64,000 bases of DNA, taken from assembly GCF_002709775.1 (NCBI RefSeq), contig NZ_PAQR01000008.1, positions 62,001 through 126,000 of the forward strand, in the 5' to 3' direction. The notes beneath the pieces are model-generated. The model was not told the origin of the DNA. It ran no database searches and saw nothing but the letters and a program-made list of their open reading frames with translations. The DNA is from Thalassospira sp. (GTDB lineage: Bacteria; Pseudomonadota; Alphaproteobacteria; Rhodospirillales; Thalassospiraceae). Positions 38,916-48,568 of the stretch are shown here, piece after piece (the first letter of the stretch is position 1; each line of letters opens with the position of its first letter). The position numbers and the translations under genes are program-made.

Positions 38916-41900
38916 ATGACGCGTTCAGCACCAAAGCGTATCCGTAAACTTCTGGTCGCCAACCGTGGCGAGATTGCGATTCGTGTTTTGCGAGCCGCCA
39001 ACGAACTTGGCATTCGCACAGTCGCGATCTTCTCTGACGAGGACCGTTTCGCCCTTCACCGTTTCAAGGCTGATGAAAGCTACACGGTGGGTAAGGGCAA
39101 CAAACCCATTCGTGCCTATCTTGATATCGAGGACATCCTGCGCGTTGCGCGCGATGCCGATGTCGATGCCATCCATCCGGGCTATGGCTTCCTGTCGGAA
39201 AATCCCGACTTTGCCGATGCCTGCGCCGAAGCCGGCATTCAGTTTATCGGCCCGGACTCGGAAGTCATGCGCACCCTTGGCAACAAGGTCTCTGCGCGCA
39301 ATCTGGCCGAAAGTGCCGGTGTGCCGGTCATGCCAGCCTCAAGTGCGCTTCCCGAAGACATGGCAGAAGTCACCCGCATTGCCGAGGATATCGGCTATCC
39401 CCTGATGCTGAAAGCCAGCTGGGGCGGCGGTGGCCGTGGCATGCGCGTCATTGAAAATGGCAAGGATCTGGCGGGGCAGGTGCTGGCCGCACGCCGCGAG
39501 GCCGAGGCCGCCTTTGGCAATGGCGAGGTTTACTTTGAAAAGCTGATCCGCCGCGCCCGCCATGTCGAGGTACAGCTGCTGGGCGATACCCACGGCACCC
39601 TCGTCCATCTTTATGAACGTGATTGTTCCGTGCAGCGCCGAAATCAAAAGGTCGTCGAACGCGCACCGGCTCCGTACCTGAATGATGACCAGCGCAAGGA
39701 AATCTGTGACGCGGCCATTCGTCTGGGCAAGGCGGCCAATTACGTCAATGCCGGTACGGTCGAATTCCTCATGGATGTCGACACATCCAAATTCTATTTC
39801 ATCGAGGTCAACCCGCGCATTCAGGTCGAACACACCGTCACCGAATGCGTCACCGGCTTTGACCTGGTCAAGGCACAGATTCTGATCGCCCAGGGCGGGC
39901 GCATCGGTTTCCCGTCCGAAACCGGTATCCCCTGGCAGGAAAAGATCAAGCTGCGTGACCACGCGCTTCAATGCCGCATCACCACCGAAAACCCGGAAAA
40001 CAACTTTGTCCCCGATTACGGGATCATCAAGGTTTACCGTGGGGCCAACGGTTTTGGCATTCGTCTGGATGGCGGCACGGCCTATTCCGGGGCGGTGATC
40101 ACGCCGTTCTATGACAGCATGCTGGAAAAGGTCACCGCATGGGGCAGCACCCCGCGCGAGGCCGTGGACCGTATGGATCGTGCGCTGCGTGAATTCCGTA
40201 TTCGCGGTGTGGCCACCAACCTTGCCTTCCTTGAAAACCTGATCAATCACCCGAAATTCCGCGCCGGTGAATACACCACCCGCTTCATTGACGAAACGCC
40301 CGACCTGTTCAAGTTCGTGCGCCGTCGTGACCGTGCGACCCGTTTGCTGCGCTTCATCGGTGAAGTCGCGGTCAATGGCAACCCGGAAGTCGAAGGCCGC
40401 GTGGTGCCGACCAATCTGCATGACCCGGTCATGCCAAAATCAATCGATCTTGGCGAAATTCGTCCGGGTACGAAGCAAAAGCTTGATCAGTTGGGCCCCG
40501 AAGGTTTCTCGCGCTGGATGAAGGATCAGGAACGCGTCCTGATGACCGACACCACCATGCGTGATGCCCATCAATCGCTTCTGGCAACCCGCATGCGCAC
40601 CTATGACATGCTCGAAATTGCGCCTTACTACGCGCATGGTCTGCCGGAACTGTTTTCGATTGAATGCTGGGGCGGCGCGACGTTTGACGTTGCCATGCGC
40701 TTCCTCAAAGAAGACCCGTGGGATCGTCTGGTCAAGCTGCGCGAACGTGTGCCAAATATCTTAACCCAGATGCTGCTGCGCGCATCGAACGCCGTTGGTT
40801 ATACGAACTATCCCGACAATGCCGTGGATTACTTCGTCAAGCAGGCGGCTGAACACGGCATGGATGTCTTCCGCGTGTTTGATAGCCTCAACTGGGTTGA
40901 AAACATGAAGGTCGCGATGGAATCGGTTCTCAAAACCGACAAACTCTGCGAAGCGACCATCTGTTACACCGGCGATATCTACGATACCAAACGCCCGAAA
41001 TATAACCTTGATTACTATGTGAATATGGCCCGGGAACTTGAATCCTCCGGTGCCCATATTCTCGGTCTCAAGGATATGGCGGGTGTCCTGCGTCCGGCGG
41101 CTGCGCGTGAACTTGTCACAGCCCTTAAGGACACGGTCAATATCCCGATCCACTTCCACACCCACGACACCAGCGGCATTTCCGCCGCCACCGTGATTGC
41201 GGCCATTGATGCCGGTGTTGATGCGGTCGATGCGGCGATGGATTCGATGTCGGGTCTGCCATCGCAGCCAAACCTGGGTTCGATTGCCAATAACTATATC
41301 GGTCAGCCGCGTGATCCGGGTCTCAAGACCGAGGCGCTCAAGGAAGTCTCGACCTATTGGGAACAGATCCGCCGTTACTATGCCGGTTTCGAAAGCGACA
41401 TCCGCAGCGGCACCTCGGACGTTTATGTCCATGAAATGCCGGGTGGCCAATACACCAACCTGCGTCAGCAGGCCCGTGCATTGGGGATCGAGGATCGCTG
41501 GCCCGAAGTCTCCAAGGCCTATGCTGCGGTCAACCGCATGTTTGGCGATGTCGTCAAGGTGACGCCAAGCTCCAAGGTTGTTGGCGACATGGCGCTGATG
41601 ATGGTGACATCCGGTTTGTCTGAGGAAGACGTTCTTGATCCCAAAAAGGACATCACCTTCCCCGACAGTGTCATTTCCTTCTTCCGGGGTGAAATCGGTC
41701 AGCCGGTTGGCGGCTTCCCGCCCGCCCTGCAGCGCAAGGTGCTGAAGGGTGGCGAGGCGCTTACCGATCGTCCGGGCAAATCACTGCCGCCGATTGATTT
41801 CGAAGCCACCCGCAAGGAAATCGAAAAGAAGACCCATCGCAGCAACATCACCGACGCCGAGGTTGCATCCTATGTGATGTATCCCAAGGTGTTCCTTGAT

Positions 41901-42386
41901 TACGCCGAACACCGCAGCCACAACGCCGACGTTTCGGTTCTGCCAACCCCGGTCTTCTTCTACGGGATGAACCAGAATCAGGAAATTTCGGTCGATCTTG
42001 AAAAGGGCAAAACCCTTGTCATCCGCTATCTGACCACATCAGAAGCCGGCGACGAGGAAGGCAACCGTACCGTGTTCTTCGAACTCAACGGTCAGCCGCG
42101 TACCGTCAAGGTCGCCGATAAAACACTGGCCGGTTCGGGCAAGGCAAAACCAAAGGTCGAAGACGGCAACAAGCTGCATATCGCAGCCCCGATGCCCGGT
42201 CTCGTGGTCGAGGTGCATGTCTCCGAAGGTCAGAAGATCAAGGCGGGCGATGTCATGTGCTCGCTCGAAGCGATGAAAATGGAAACCGCGGTTCACGCGG
42301 AACGGGACGGGACCGTGGCCAAAATCCACGCCCCTGCCGGTACACAGGTCGACAGCAAGGATTTGCTGGTCGAATTGGAGGAGTAA
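38916..42386 (+). CDS. pyc: Pyruvate carboxylase
   Basis: Biotin carboxylase (LLVANRGEIAIRVLRAANELG; SFLSENPDFA-type motif GFLSENPDFA), carboxyltransferase (DTTMRDAHQSLLATRMRT), biotinyl site SLEAMKMETAVHAE. Confidence 0.97.
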   Translation: MTRSAPKRIRKLLVANRGEIAIRVLRAANELGIRTVAIFSDEDRFALHRFKADESYTVGKGNKPIRAYLDIEDILRVARDADVDAIHPGYGFLSENPDFADACAEAGIQFIGPDSEVMRTLGNKVSARNLAESAGVPVMPASSALPEDMAEVTRIAEDIGYPLMLKASWGGGGRGMRVIENGKDLAGQVLAARREAEAAFGNGEVYFEKLIRRARHVEVQLLGDTHGTLVHLYERDCSVQRRNQKVVERAPAPYLNDDQRKEICDAAIRLGKAANYVNAGTVEFLMDVDTSKFYFIEVNPRIQVEHTVTECVTGFDLVKAQILIAQGGRIGFPSETGIPWQEKIKLRDHALQCRITTENPENNFVPDYGIIKVYRGANGFGIRLDGGTAYSGAVITPFYDSMLEKVTAWGSTPREAVDRMDRALREFRIRGVATNLAFLENLINHPKFRAGEYTTRFIDETPDLFKFVRRRDRATRLLRFIGEVAVNGNPEVEGRVVPTNLHDPVMPKSIDLGEIRPGTKQKLDQLGPEGFSRWMKDQERVLMTDTTMRDAHQSLLATRMRTYDMLEIAPYYAHGLPELFSIECWGGATFDVAMRFLKEDPWDRLVKLRERVPNILTQMLLRASNAVGYTNYPDNAVDYFVKQAAEHGMDVFRVFDSLNWVENMKVAMESVLKTDKLCEATICYTGDIYDTKRPKYNLDYYVNMARELESSGAHILGLKDMAGVLRPAAARELVTALKDTVNIPIHFHTHDTSGISAATVIAAIDAGVDAVDAAMDSMSGLPSQPNLGSIANNYIGQPRDPGLKTEALKEVSTYWEQIRRYYAGFESDIRSGTSDVYVHEMPGGQYTNLRQQARALGIEDRWPEVSKAYAAVNRMFGDVVKVTPSSKVVGDMALMMVTSGLSEEDVLDPKKDITFPDSVISFFRGEIGQPVGGFPPALQRKVLKGGEALTDRPGKSLPPIDFEATRKEIEKKTHRSNITDAEVASYVMYPKVFLDYAEHRSHNADVSVLPTPVFFYGMNQNQEISVDLEKGKTLVIRYLTTSEAGDEEGNRTVFFELNGQPRTVKVADKTLAGSGKAKPKVEDGNKLHIAAPMPGLVVEVHVSEGQKIKAGDVMCSLEAMKMETAVHAERDGTVAKIHAPAGTQVDSKDLLVELEE

Positions 42387-42392
42387 CCACCG

Positions 42393-43886
42393 ATGCTTAG
42401 GATGCCTGAGCCTGATCAGAACACCCTTGCACGTCGCAAGGACATTATCGCGGCCATGCGGGACATCATCCCGTCACCGGGCGGGGTTATTGTCGATGAT
42501 GATCAGCTCAGGCCCTATGAATGCGACGGGCTGATGGCGTACCGCCAACTGCCGATGATTGTTGTGCTGCCTGAAAACACACAGCAGGTCGCAGACATCC
42601 TGAAATATTGTCATACCCATAAAATCCGTGTCGTTCCGCGCGGTGCAGGTACCGGCTTGTCCGGTGGCGCACTGCCGATGGCCGATGCGATCACCATCAG
42701 TATGATGAAATTCAATCGCGTGCTCGACATCGATTGGGACAACCGGGCGGCCGTCGTGCAGCCCGGTGTCACCAACCTTGGCATCACGCGCGCGGTCGAA
42801 CACGAAGGTTTCTATTACGCGCCCGATCCCTCAAGCCAGATCGCCTGTTCGATTGGCGGCAATATCGCTGAAAACTCCGGCGGGGTGCATTGCCTGAAAT
42901 ACGGCCTTACCACCAACAATGTGCTCGGCGTCGAGATGGTCACCATCGAAGGCGAAATCCTGCGCATCGGCGGCAAGGGCCTTGATCAGGCGGGCTATGA
43001 TTTGCTCGGCATCGTCACCGGCTCCGAAGGGCTGCTTGGTATCGTGACCGAGGTGACGGTGCGCATCCTGCGCAAACCTGAAACTGCACGCGCTTTGTTG
43101 CTGGGCTTTAATTCATCCGAAGAAGGCGGCAATTGCGTTGCGGCCATCATTGCCGCCGGGATCATTCCGGGCGGGCTTGAAATGATGGATGCCCCGGCGA
43201 TCAAGGCGACCGAGGAATTCGTTCAGGCCGGCTATCCGCTCGATGTCGAAGCCCTGCTTCTGGTCGAACTCGACGGCCCGCAGGTCGAAGTCGATTACCT
43301 GATCGACCGGGTTGGCAAGATCGCCAAGGATTGTGGTGCGGTCTATTCCCGCATTTCCGAGAACGAGGAAGAACGCCTGCTGTTCTGGTCGGGCCGCAAA
43401 AACGCCTTCCCGGCGATTGGCCGTATTTCGCCTGATTACATGTGCATGGATGGCACCATCCCGCGTGGTCGCCTGTCCGAAGTTCTCACCGGTATGCAGA
43501 ACCTCTCGAAACAGCATGGGCTCGGCGTTGCCAACGTCTTCCATGCCGGTGATGGCAACTTGCATCCGCTGATCATGTTTGATGCCAACAAGCCGGGCGA
43601 CCTTGAAAAGGCCGAGGCATTCGGTGCTGACATCCTGAAACTCTGTGTCGCGGTCGGCGGTGTTCTGTCGGGTGAACATGGCATCGGTGTCGAAAAGCGC
43701 GACCTGATGGGCGAGATGTTCACAACTGATGACATGAAGCATCAGGAACGCATCAAAATGGCCTTTGACGAAGACCAGTTGCTCAACCCCGGCAAGGTAT
43801 TCCCGACCTTGCATGGCTGTGGGGAGCTTAAAACCCTGCATGCCAAGGCGGTGGCTGACAAGTTCCCGGATATCCCGCGCTTCTAG
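42393..43886 (+). CDS. glcD: Glycolate/D-lactate oxidase FAD-binding subunit GlcD
   Basis: VVPRGAGTGLSGGALPMADA, APDPSSQIACSIGGNIAENSGG, HAGDGNLHPLI, SGEHGIGVEKRDLM. Confidence 0.95.
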   Translation: MLRMPEPDQNTLARRKDIIAAMRDIIPSPGGVIVDDDQLRPYECDGLMAYRQLPMIVVLPENTQQVADILKYCHTHKIRVVPRGAGTGLSGGALPMADAITISMMKFNRVLDIDWDNRAAVVQPGVTNLGITRAVEHEGFYYAPDPSSQIACSIGGNIAENSGGVHCLKYGLTTNNVLGVEMVTIEGEILRIGGKGLDQAGYDLLGIVTGSEGLLGIVTEVTVRILRKPETARALLLGFNSSEEGGNCVAAIIAAGIIPGGLEMMDAPAIKATEEFVQAGYPLDVEALLLVELDGPQVEVDYLIDRVGKIAKDCGAVYSRISENEEERLLFWSGRKNAFPAIGRISPDYMCMDGTIPRGRLSEVLTGMQNLSKQHGLGVANVFHAGDGNLHPLIMFDANKPGDLEKAEAFGADILKLCVAVGGVLSGEHGIGVEKRDLMGEMFTTDDMKHQERIKMAFDEDQLLNPGKVFPTLHGCGELKTLHAKAVADKFPDIPRF

Positions 43887-43987
43887 GATTGGCGCATCAA
43901 GACAAGACCAAAGAAGACAAAACAAAAGGCCTGCCAATCGGCTCCCGCAAATCCGGTTGATCAGGCTCAGGAGAGGAAAAGAGAGTT

Positions 43988-45247
43988 ATGGTGGACGTAC
44001 TTTCCCCCACCACGCCGGACCAGCTGCGCGATGCAGTCGGTTGGGCGCTTGGATCAGAGACCCCGCTTGAAATCATCGGTTCCGGCAGCAAACGTGCCTA
44101 TGGCCACAATGTTCAGACCAACGCGGTGCTGGATTGCTCAAAACTGTCGGGCATCCTGTTTTATCAGCCCGAAGAACTGGTGATTTCCGCGCGCGCCGGA
44201 ACGCCGCTTGCCGAAATCAAGGCGGCCCTGGCCGAGAAGAATCAGCAATTCCATTTCGAACCGGGCAATTTCCCGGGCCTTCTGGACGCTTCAAACGGTC
44301 CGGATGCCGGAACCATTGGCGGGCTTGTTGCCTGCAACATTGCAGGCCCACGCCGGATCAAGGTCGGGGCTGCCCGCGATCACCTTTTGGGGTTTGAAGC
44401 GGTTTCGGGTCGGGCGGAGGATTTCAAATCCGGTGGCCGGGTGATGAAAAACGTGACCGGCTTTGATCTCTCCAAACTGATGGCAGGTGCCTTTGGTACC
44501 CTTGGGGTCATGCATACCGTGACGCTCAAGGTCATGCCAAATGACGAAACATCCGCCACCGTGATTGTCGCCTGCAGCGACCCGCGCGCGGCGGGCAAGG
44601 CCATGACATTGGCGATGCGCAGTGAAAACGAAGTCTCCGCCGCTGCCTGGATCGCGCCTGAAGACGCCCCGCATTTGGATGTGCCGCTGGCTGGTGAATA
44701 TGGCAGTGGCCTTGTGGTGCTGCGTATCGAAGGCCCGCAACCTTCTGTCGCATGGCGGGCAGATGCGCTTTGTCGCGCGCTGGCCGATTTCGGCGAATGT
44801 CATGAAGTCCCGGAAAGTCACAGCCACAGCATCTGGAAGGTGGTCGCCGATGTCGCCCCGTTTGCGGCCGCTGAAAACAGTGACAGCACGCTTTGGCGCG
44901 TCTCGGTCCCGCCGGCAAGCGGGGGCGATGTTTGTGCCCAGCTGATCGAAAAGGCTGGCGGACGGGCCATGATGGATTGGGCCGGTGGCCTGATCTGGTT
45001 GCAGGTGCCCGGATCGGACATCCCTGCGGCAACGGTAAGTGCCGTTCGCGATATCGCCGCTGCGGCTGGCGGGCAGGCCGTGCTGGTGCGGGCGTCAGGT
45101 GAATTGCGCAAAACCATCCCGGTCTTCCATCCGGAAAACCCGGCACTTGCGCGCATCAATGCCAAGATCAAGGAAAACCTCGATCCGCATGGCATTCTCA
45201 ATCCGGGGCGGATTGCTCCCATCTCTCAGAACGGGGAGGGCGCATAA
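43988..45247 (+). CDS. glcE: Glycolate oxidase subunit GlcE
   Basis: Second truncated FAD_binding_4 paralogue (GSGSKRAYGHNVQTN, TIGGLVACNIAGPRRIKVGAARDHLLG) between glcD and glcF. Confidence 0.93.
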   Translation: MVDVLSPTTPDQLRDAVGWALGSETPLEIIGSGSKRAYGHNVQTNAVLDCSKLSGILFYQPEELVISARAGTPLAEIKAALAEKNQQFHFEPGNFPGLLDASNGPDAGTIGGLVACNIAGPRRIKVGAARDHLLGFEAVSGRAEDFKSGGRVMKNVTGFDLSKLMAGAFGTLGVMHTVTLKVMPNDETSATVIVACSDPRAAGKAMTLAMRSENEVSAAAWIAPEDAPHLDVPLAGEYGSGLVVLRIEGPQPSVAWRADALCRALADFGECHEVPESHSHSIWKVVADVAPFAAAENSDSTLWRVSVPPASGGDVCAQLIEKAGGRAMMDWAGGLIWLQVPGSDIPAATVSAVRDIAAAAGGQAVLVRASGELRKTIPVFHPENPALARINAKIKENLDPHGILNPGRIAPISQNGEGA

Positions 45248-46572
45248 TGCAAACCAACTTCTCAGCAGAACAGCTTCAAAACCCGGCGATTGCCGAAAGC
45301 GAACAGATCCTGCGTAAATGCGTGCATTGCGGGTTCTGTACTGCGACCTGTCCGACCTTTGTGACACTGGGTGACGAACTCGATAGCCCGCGTGGCCGCA
45401 TCTATCTGATCAAGGACATGCTGGAAAATGACAAGCCGGCAACCGAAAAGGTGGTCAAACACCTTGATCGCTGCCTGTCCTGTCTGTCTTGCACCAGCAC
45501 CTGTCCGTCCGGTGTCGATTACATGCACCTGATCGACAATGCGCGCGCCCATATCGAAGAAAACTATGAACGCCCGCTAGGTGATCGTTTGCTGCGCAAG
45601 CTGCTGTCGATTGTCGTGCCCAACCCGACCCTGTTCCGGATGTCGCTGATCGGGGCGAAATTTGCCGCACCCTTTGCGCGTCTGATGCCGGGTCGGCTCA
45701 AGGGCATGGTCAAGATGGGCGCACGCCACATGCATCCGCCAAGCTGGGTCGACAAACCCCAGGTGATCCCGGCGATTGGTGAACGCAAGGGCCGCGTTGC
45801 CATCCTGATCGGCTGTGCCCAGCAGGTGCTTGAAACCGAAATCAACGAATCGACGGTTCGTCTACTCACCCGCCTCGGGATCGAGGTCGTGGTTGCCAAG
45901 GGTGCCGGTTGCTGCGGGTCGCTTGTCCATCACATGGGCAAGGAAGAACAATCGCATACTCAGGCCAAGGGCAATATTGACGCCTGGACCGCTGAAGTCG
46001 CGGGCGAGGGGCTTGATGCCATCGTCATTACCGCGTCTGGCTGTGGCACGACGATCAAGGATTACGGCCATATGCTGCGCCATGATGCGGCCTATGCCGA
46101 CAAGGCGGCAACGGTGTCCGGCCTTGCCAAGGATATTACCGAATATCTCGCTAGCCTTGATATTGATGGTGCGATCTTTGCCGGGGCGACCCACGGGAAT
46201 CCCCGTGTCGCCTATCATTCGGCGTGCTCGATGCAGCACGGCCAGAAGATCACCCGACCGCCGCGTGATCTTCTTAAGCAGGCCGGCTTTGATGTCGCTG
46301 AAATCGCCGAAGGCCACCTGTGCTGTGGTTCGGCCGGGGTCTATAACCTGCTCCAGCCCGAAATCGCCGGCCAACTTCAGGAACGCAAACGCGGCAATAT
46401 CCGCGCGACCCAACCTGATCTGGTCGCCACCGGCAATATCGGCTGCATGGTGCAGATCGAAACCGACGATCTTAAGGTCATCCATACCGTTCAGCTGCTT
46501 GATTGGGCTGCCGGTGGCCCGGTGCCCGAAAAACTGCGCAACCGGTTTGAAGCGACCGAACTGGCGGGCTAG
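45247..46572 (+). CDS. glcF: Glycolate oxidase iron-sulfur subunit GlcF
   Basis: CVHCGFCTATCPTFV, CLSCLSCTSTCPSGVDY, two CCG domains (GCCGSLVHH; CCGSAGVYN). Confidence 0.95.
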   Translation: MQTNFSAEQLQNPAIAESEQILRKCVHCGFCTATCPTFVTLGDELDSPRGRIYLIKDMLENDKPATEKVVKHLDRCLSCLSCTSTCPSGVDYMHLIDNARAHIEENYERPLGDRLLRKLLSIVVPNPTLFRMSLIGAKFAAPFARLMPGRLKGMVKMGARHMHPPSWVDKPQVIPAIGERKGRVAILIGCAQQVLETEINESTVRLLTRLGIEVVVAKGAGCCGSLVHHMGKEEQSHTQAKGNIDAWTAEVAGEGLDAIVITASGCGTTIKDYGHMLRHDAAYADKAATVSGLAKDITEYLASLDIDGAIFAGATHGNPRVAYHSACSMQHGQKITRPPRDLLKQAGFDVAEIAEGHLCCGSAGVYNLLQPEIAGQLQERKRGNIRATQPDLVATGNIGCMVQIETDDLKVIHTVQLLDWAAGGPVPEKLRNRFEATELAG

Positions 46573-46600
46573 GCCACCTTCGCTTCAAATCGCCAAAAGA

Positions 46601-46635
46601 AAAAGGACGGCAGGGAAACCCTTGCCGTCCTTTTT
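46601..46635. terminator. Bidirectional terminator downstream of glcF
   Basis: AAAAGGACGGCAGGG-aaa-CCCTTGCCGTCCTTTTT. Confidence 0.88.
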
Positions 46636-46680
46636 GTATCTGACCATCCGCGTTTGGATGGTGCGCCAGATGGCGGCTTA

Positions 46681-46980
46681 TTATTCTTCGTTGCCAAGCA
46701 GGCTTTTAACAATGCCCTCAGCAGCCGAGCTTTCGCTGCTGTCTTCGGCATAGGCCGAGGTCTTGTCGCGAATCCACTGAACGGCTGCGGCCTCATCGAC
46801 ATCGACTTTCTGTGCAACCTGGGTCAGAACCGCCTCAATTGCCAGAACGTGGGATGCCACGTTGTTCACGGCGACATGAAGGTCATCAATATGACGCGAT
46901 GCGGCTTCGGACATATCGCCCAGTTCGCCAGACAGCTTCTGAATCAGTTCCTGAATCTCGTCGAGTGAGGCGTTGCTCAT
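46681..46980 (-). CDS. Hypothetical helical (coiled-coil-like) small protein
   Basis: 99 aa from MSNASLDEIQELIQKL; AGGAGCAAGAT RBS upstream. Confidence 0.65.
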   Translation of the reverse strand: MSNASLDEIQELIQKLSGELGDMSEAASRHIDDLHVAVNNVASHVLAIEAVLTQVAQKVDVDEAAAVQWIRDKTSAYAEDSSESSAAEGIVKSLLGNEE

Positions 46981-47144
46981 ATCTTGCTCCTGTTGTGCCT
47001 GCAAACAATGCGCGGCGTTTTTTGGTCCCTATTGCCCAACAGTTGCGTGTAATGGGAGCCATGTAAAGGCCTAGGTGGCAATTATCGCCAATTGGCTAAG
47101 CCGGTCACGATGGATCAGCTGTCGGACGGCTGGATCCGGCAAAT

Positions 47145-47163
47145 GTGACAGTTATTGTTACAG
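47145..47163 (-). promoter_or_regulatory. Candidate Pho box-like direct repeat upstream of pstS
   Basis: Minus strand CTGTAAC-aataa-CTGTCAC; resembles the PHO box repeat CTGTCAT but with 12-nt rather than 11-nt periodicity; a second weak candidate lies at 47289-47306. Confidence 0.35.
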
Positions 47164-47397
47164 TCTGTCGTAAATGACCCGTAAATGGCGTGTTGAAACG
47201 AAAATCCATCCTTTTCAGGTGCGCATGTAAATCCGCTAAGTCATTGATCTTACGTGCTCGAAGTCGCGTTTTTTACTGCCCTGATACGTTGTCACATAAC
47301 GTTAACAAAAGCGACACAATACCGTAAGCACCCAGCGGTAGAGTCCGCCTCGCAGATCGTTGCACCGTTCCGAAGTGGAACTACCATTGGGGAATTT

Positions 47398-48432
47398 ATG
47401 ATGAAGAAGACTCTTGCTGTTGCGGCGCTGATGAGCGTTGCCTTTGCTGGCGCTGCCGAAGCACGCGACCAGATTCGTATCGTTGGTTCGTCCACCGTCT
47501 TCCCGTTTGCAACCGCAGTTGCAGAAGAATTCGGTAAAACCACCTCTTTCAAAACGCCGGTTATCGAATCTACCGGTTCTGGCGGTGGTCTGAAGCTGTT
47601 CTGCGCCGGTGTTGGCGAACAGCATCCGGACATCACCAACGCTTCGCGTCGCATCAAGAAGTCCGAAGTTGAGAAATGCGCAGAAAACGGCATTTCGGAA
47701 GTTACCGAAGTTAAAGTTGGTTACGACGGTATCGTTCTGTCGAACTCCAACGCTGCGCCGCAGCTTGACCTGACCAAAGAGCAGATCTTCCTTGCTCTTG
47801 CTAAAACCGTTCCGTCCAAAGATGGCCAGTCGCTCGTAGACAACTTCTACACCACCTGGTCGGAAATCGATCCGAGCCTGCCGGACGTTAAAATCGAAGT
47901 TCTCGGCCCGCCGCCGACCTCCGGTACCCGTGATGCCTTCACCGAGCTGGTACTCGAAGAAGCTTGCGAAGAGTTCCCGGTTATCGCCGCTCTTGAAGAA
48001 ACCAACAAAGACCAGTTCAAAGCTGTCTGCGCTGGCGTTCGTGAAGACGGTGGCTATGTTGAAGCTGGCGAGAACGACAACCTGATCGTTCAGAAACTCG
48101 AAGCTAACCACGATGCACTCGGCATCTTCGGCTTCTCCTTCCTTGACCAGAACGGTGACAAGCTTCAGGGCTCGCTCATCGGTGGCGTTGCTCCGACCTT
48201 CGAAGCAATCTCTGCTGGCGACTACCCGGTTTCCCGTTCGCTGTACTTCTACGTGAAGAACGCGCACGTTGGCACCATCCCGGGCATCAAGGAATATCTT
48301 GCTGAATTCACCGCTGAAAAAGCATTTGGTGAAGAAGGTTACCTTGCTGACCGTGGCCTCATCCCGATGGATGCAGCTGAGCGTGAAGCCGTTCGCAACG
48401 CAGCGATGAACCTTTCGCCGCTGAGCATGTAA
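47398..48432 (+). CDS. pstS: Phosphate ABC transporter substrate-binding protein PstS
   Basis: Signal peptide MMKKTLAVAALMSVAFAGAAEA; IVGSSTVFPFATAVAEEFG; STGSGGGLKLFCAG; GPPPTSGTRDAFTELV. Confidence 0.95.
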   Translation: MMKKTLAVAALMSVAFAGAAEARDQIRIVGSSTVFPFATAVAEEFGKTTSFKTPVIESTGSGGGLKLFCAGVGEQHPDITNASRRIKKSEVEKCAENGISEVTEVKVGYDGIVLSNSNAAPQLDLTKEQIFLALAKTVPSKDGQSLVDNFYTTWSEIDPSLPDVKIEVLGPPPTSGTRDAFTELVLEEACEEFPVIAALEETNKDQFKAVCAGVREDGGYVEAGENDNLIVQKLEANHDALGIFGFSFLDQNGDKLQGSLIGGVAPTFEAISAGDYPVSRSLYFYVKNAHVGTIPGIKEYLAEFTAEKAFGEEGYLADRGLIPMDAAEREAVRNAAMNLSPLSM

Positions 48433-48444
48433 CGCGATCTTTCA

Positions 48445-48485
48445 ACCGGTGGCAGCCTTGTTCTGCCACCGGTTTCTTTGTTTCT
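48445..48485 (+). terminator. Intercistronic terminator/attenuator between pstS and pstC
   Basis: ACCGGTGGCAG-ccttgtt-CTGCCACCGGT followed by TTCTTTGTTTCT. Confidence 0.75.
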
Positions 48486-48568
48486 CGACTTGATTTGTTT
48501 ATTGTTTCTGTCCTATTGGCCTCACGAACTGACTTCTGCAGGCTCATCTGGCGAACGGATCTAACATA

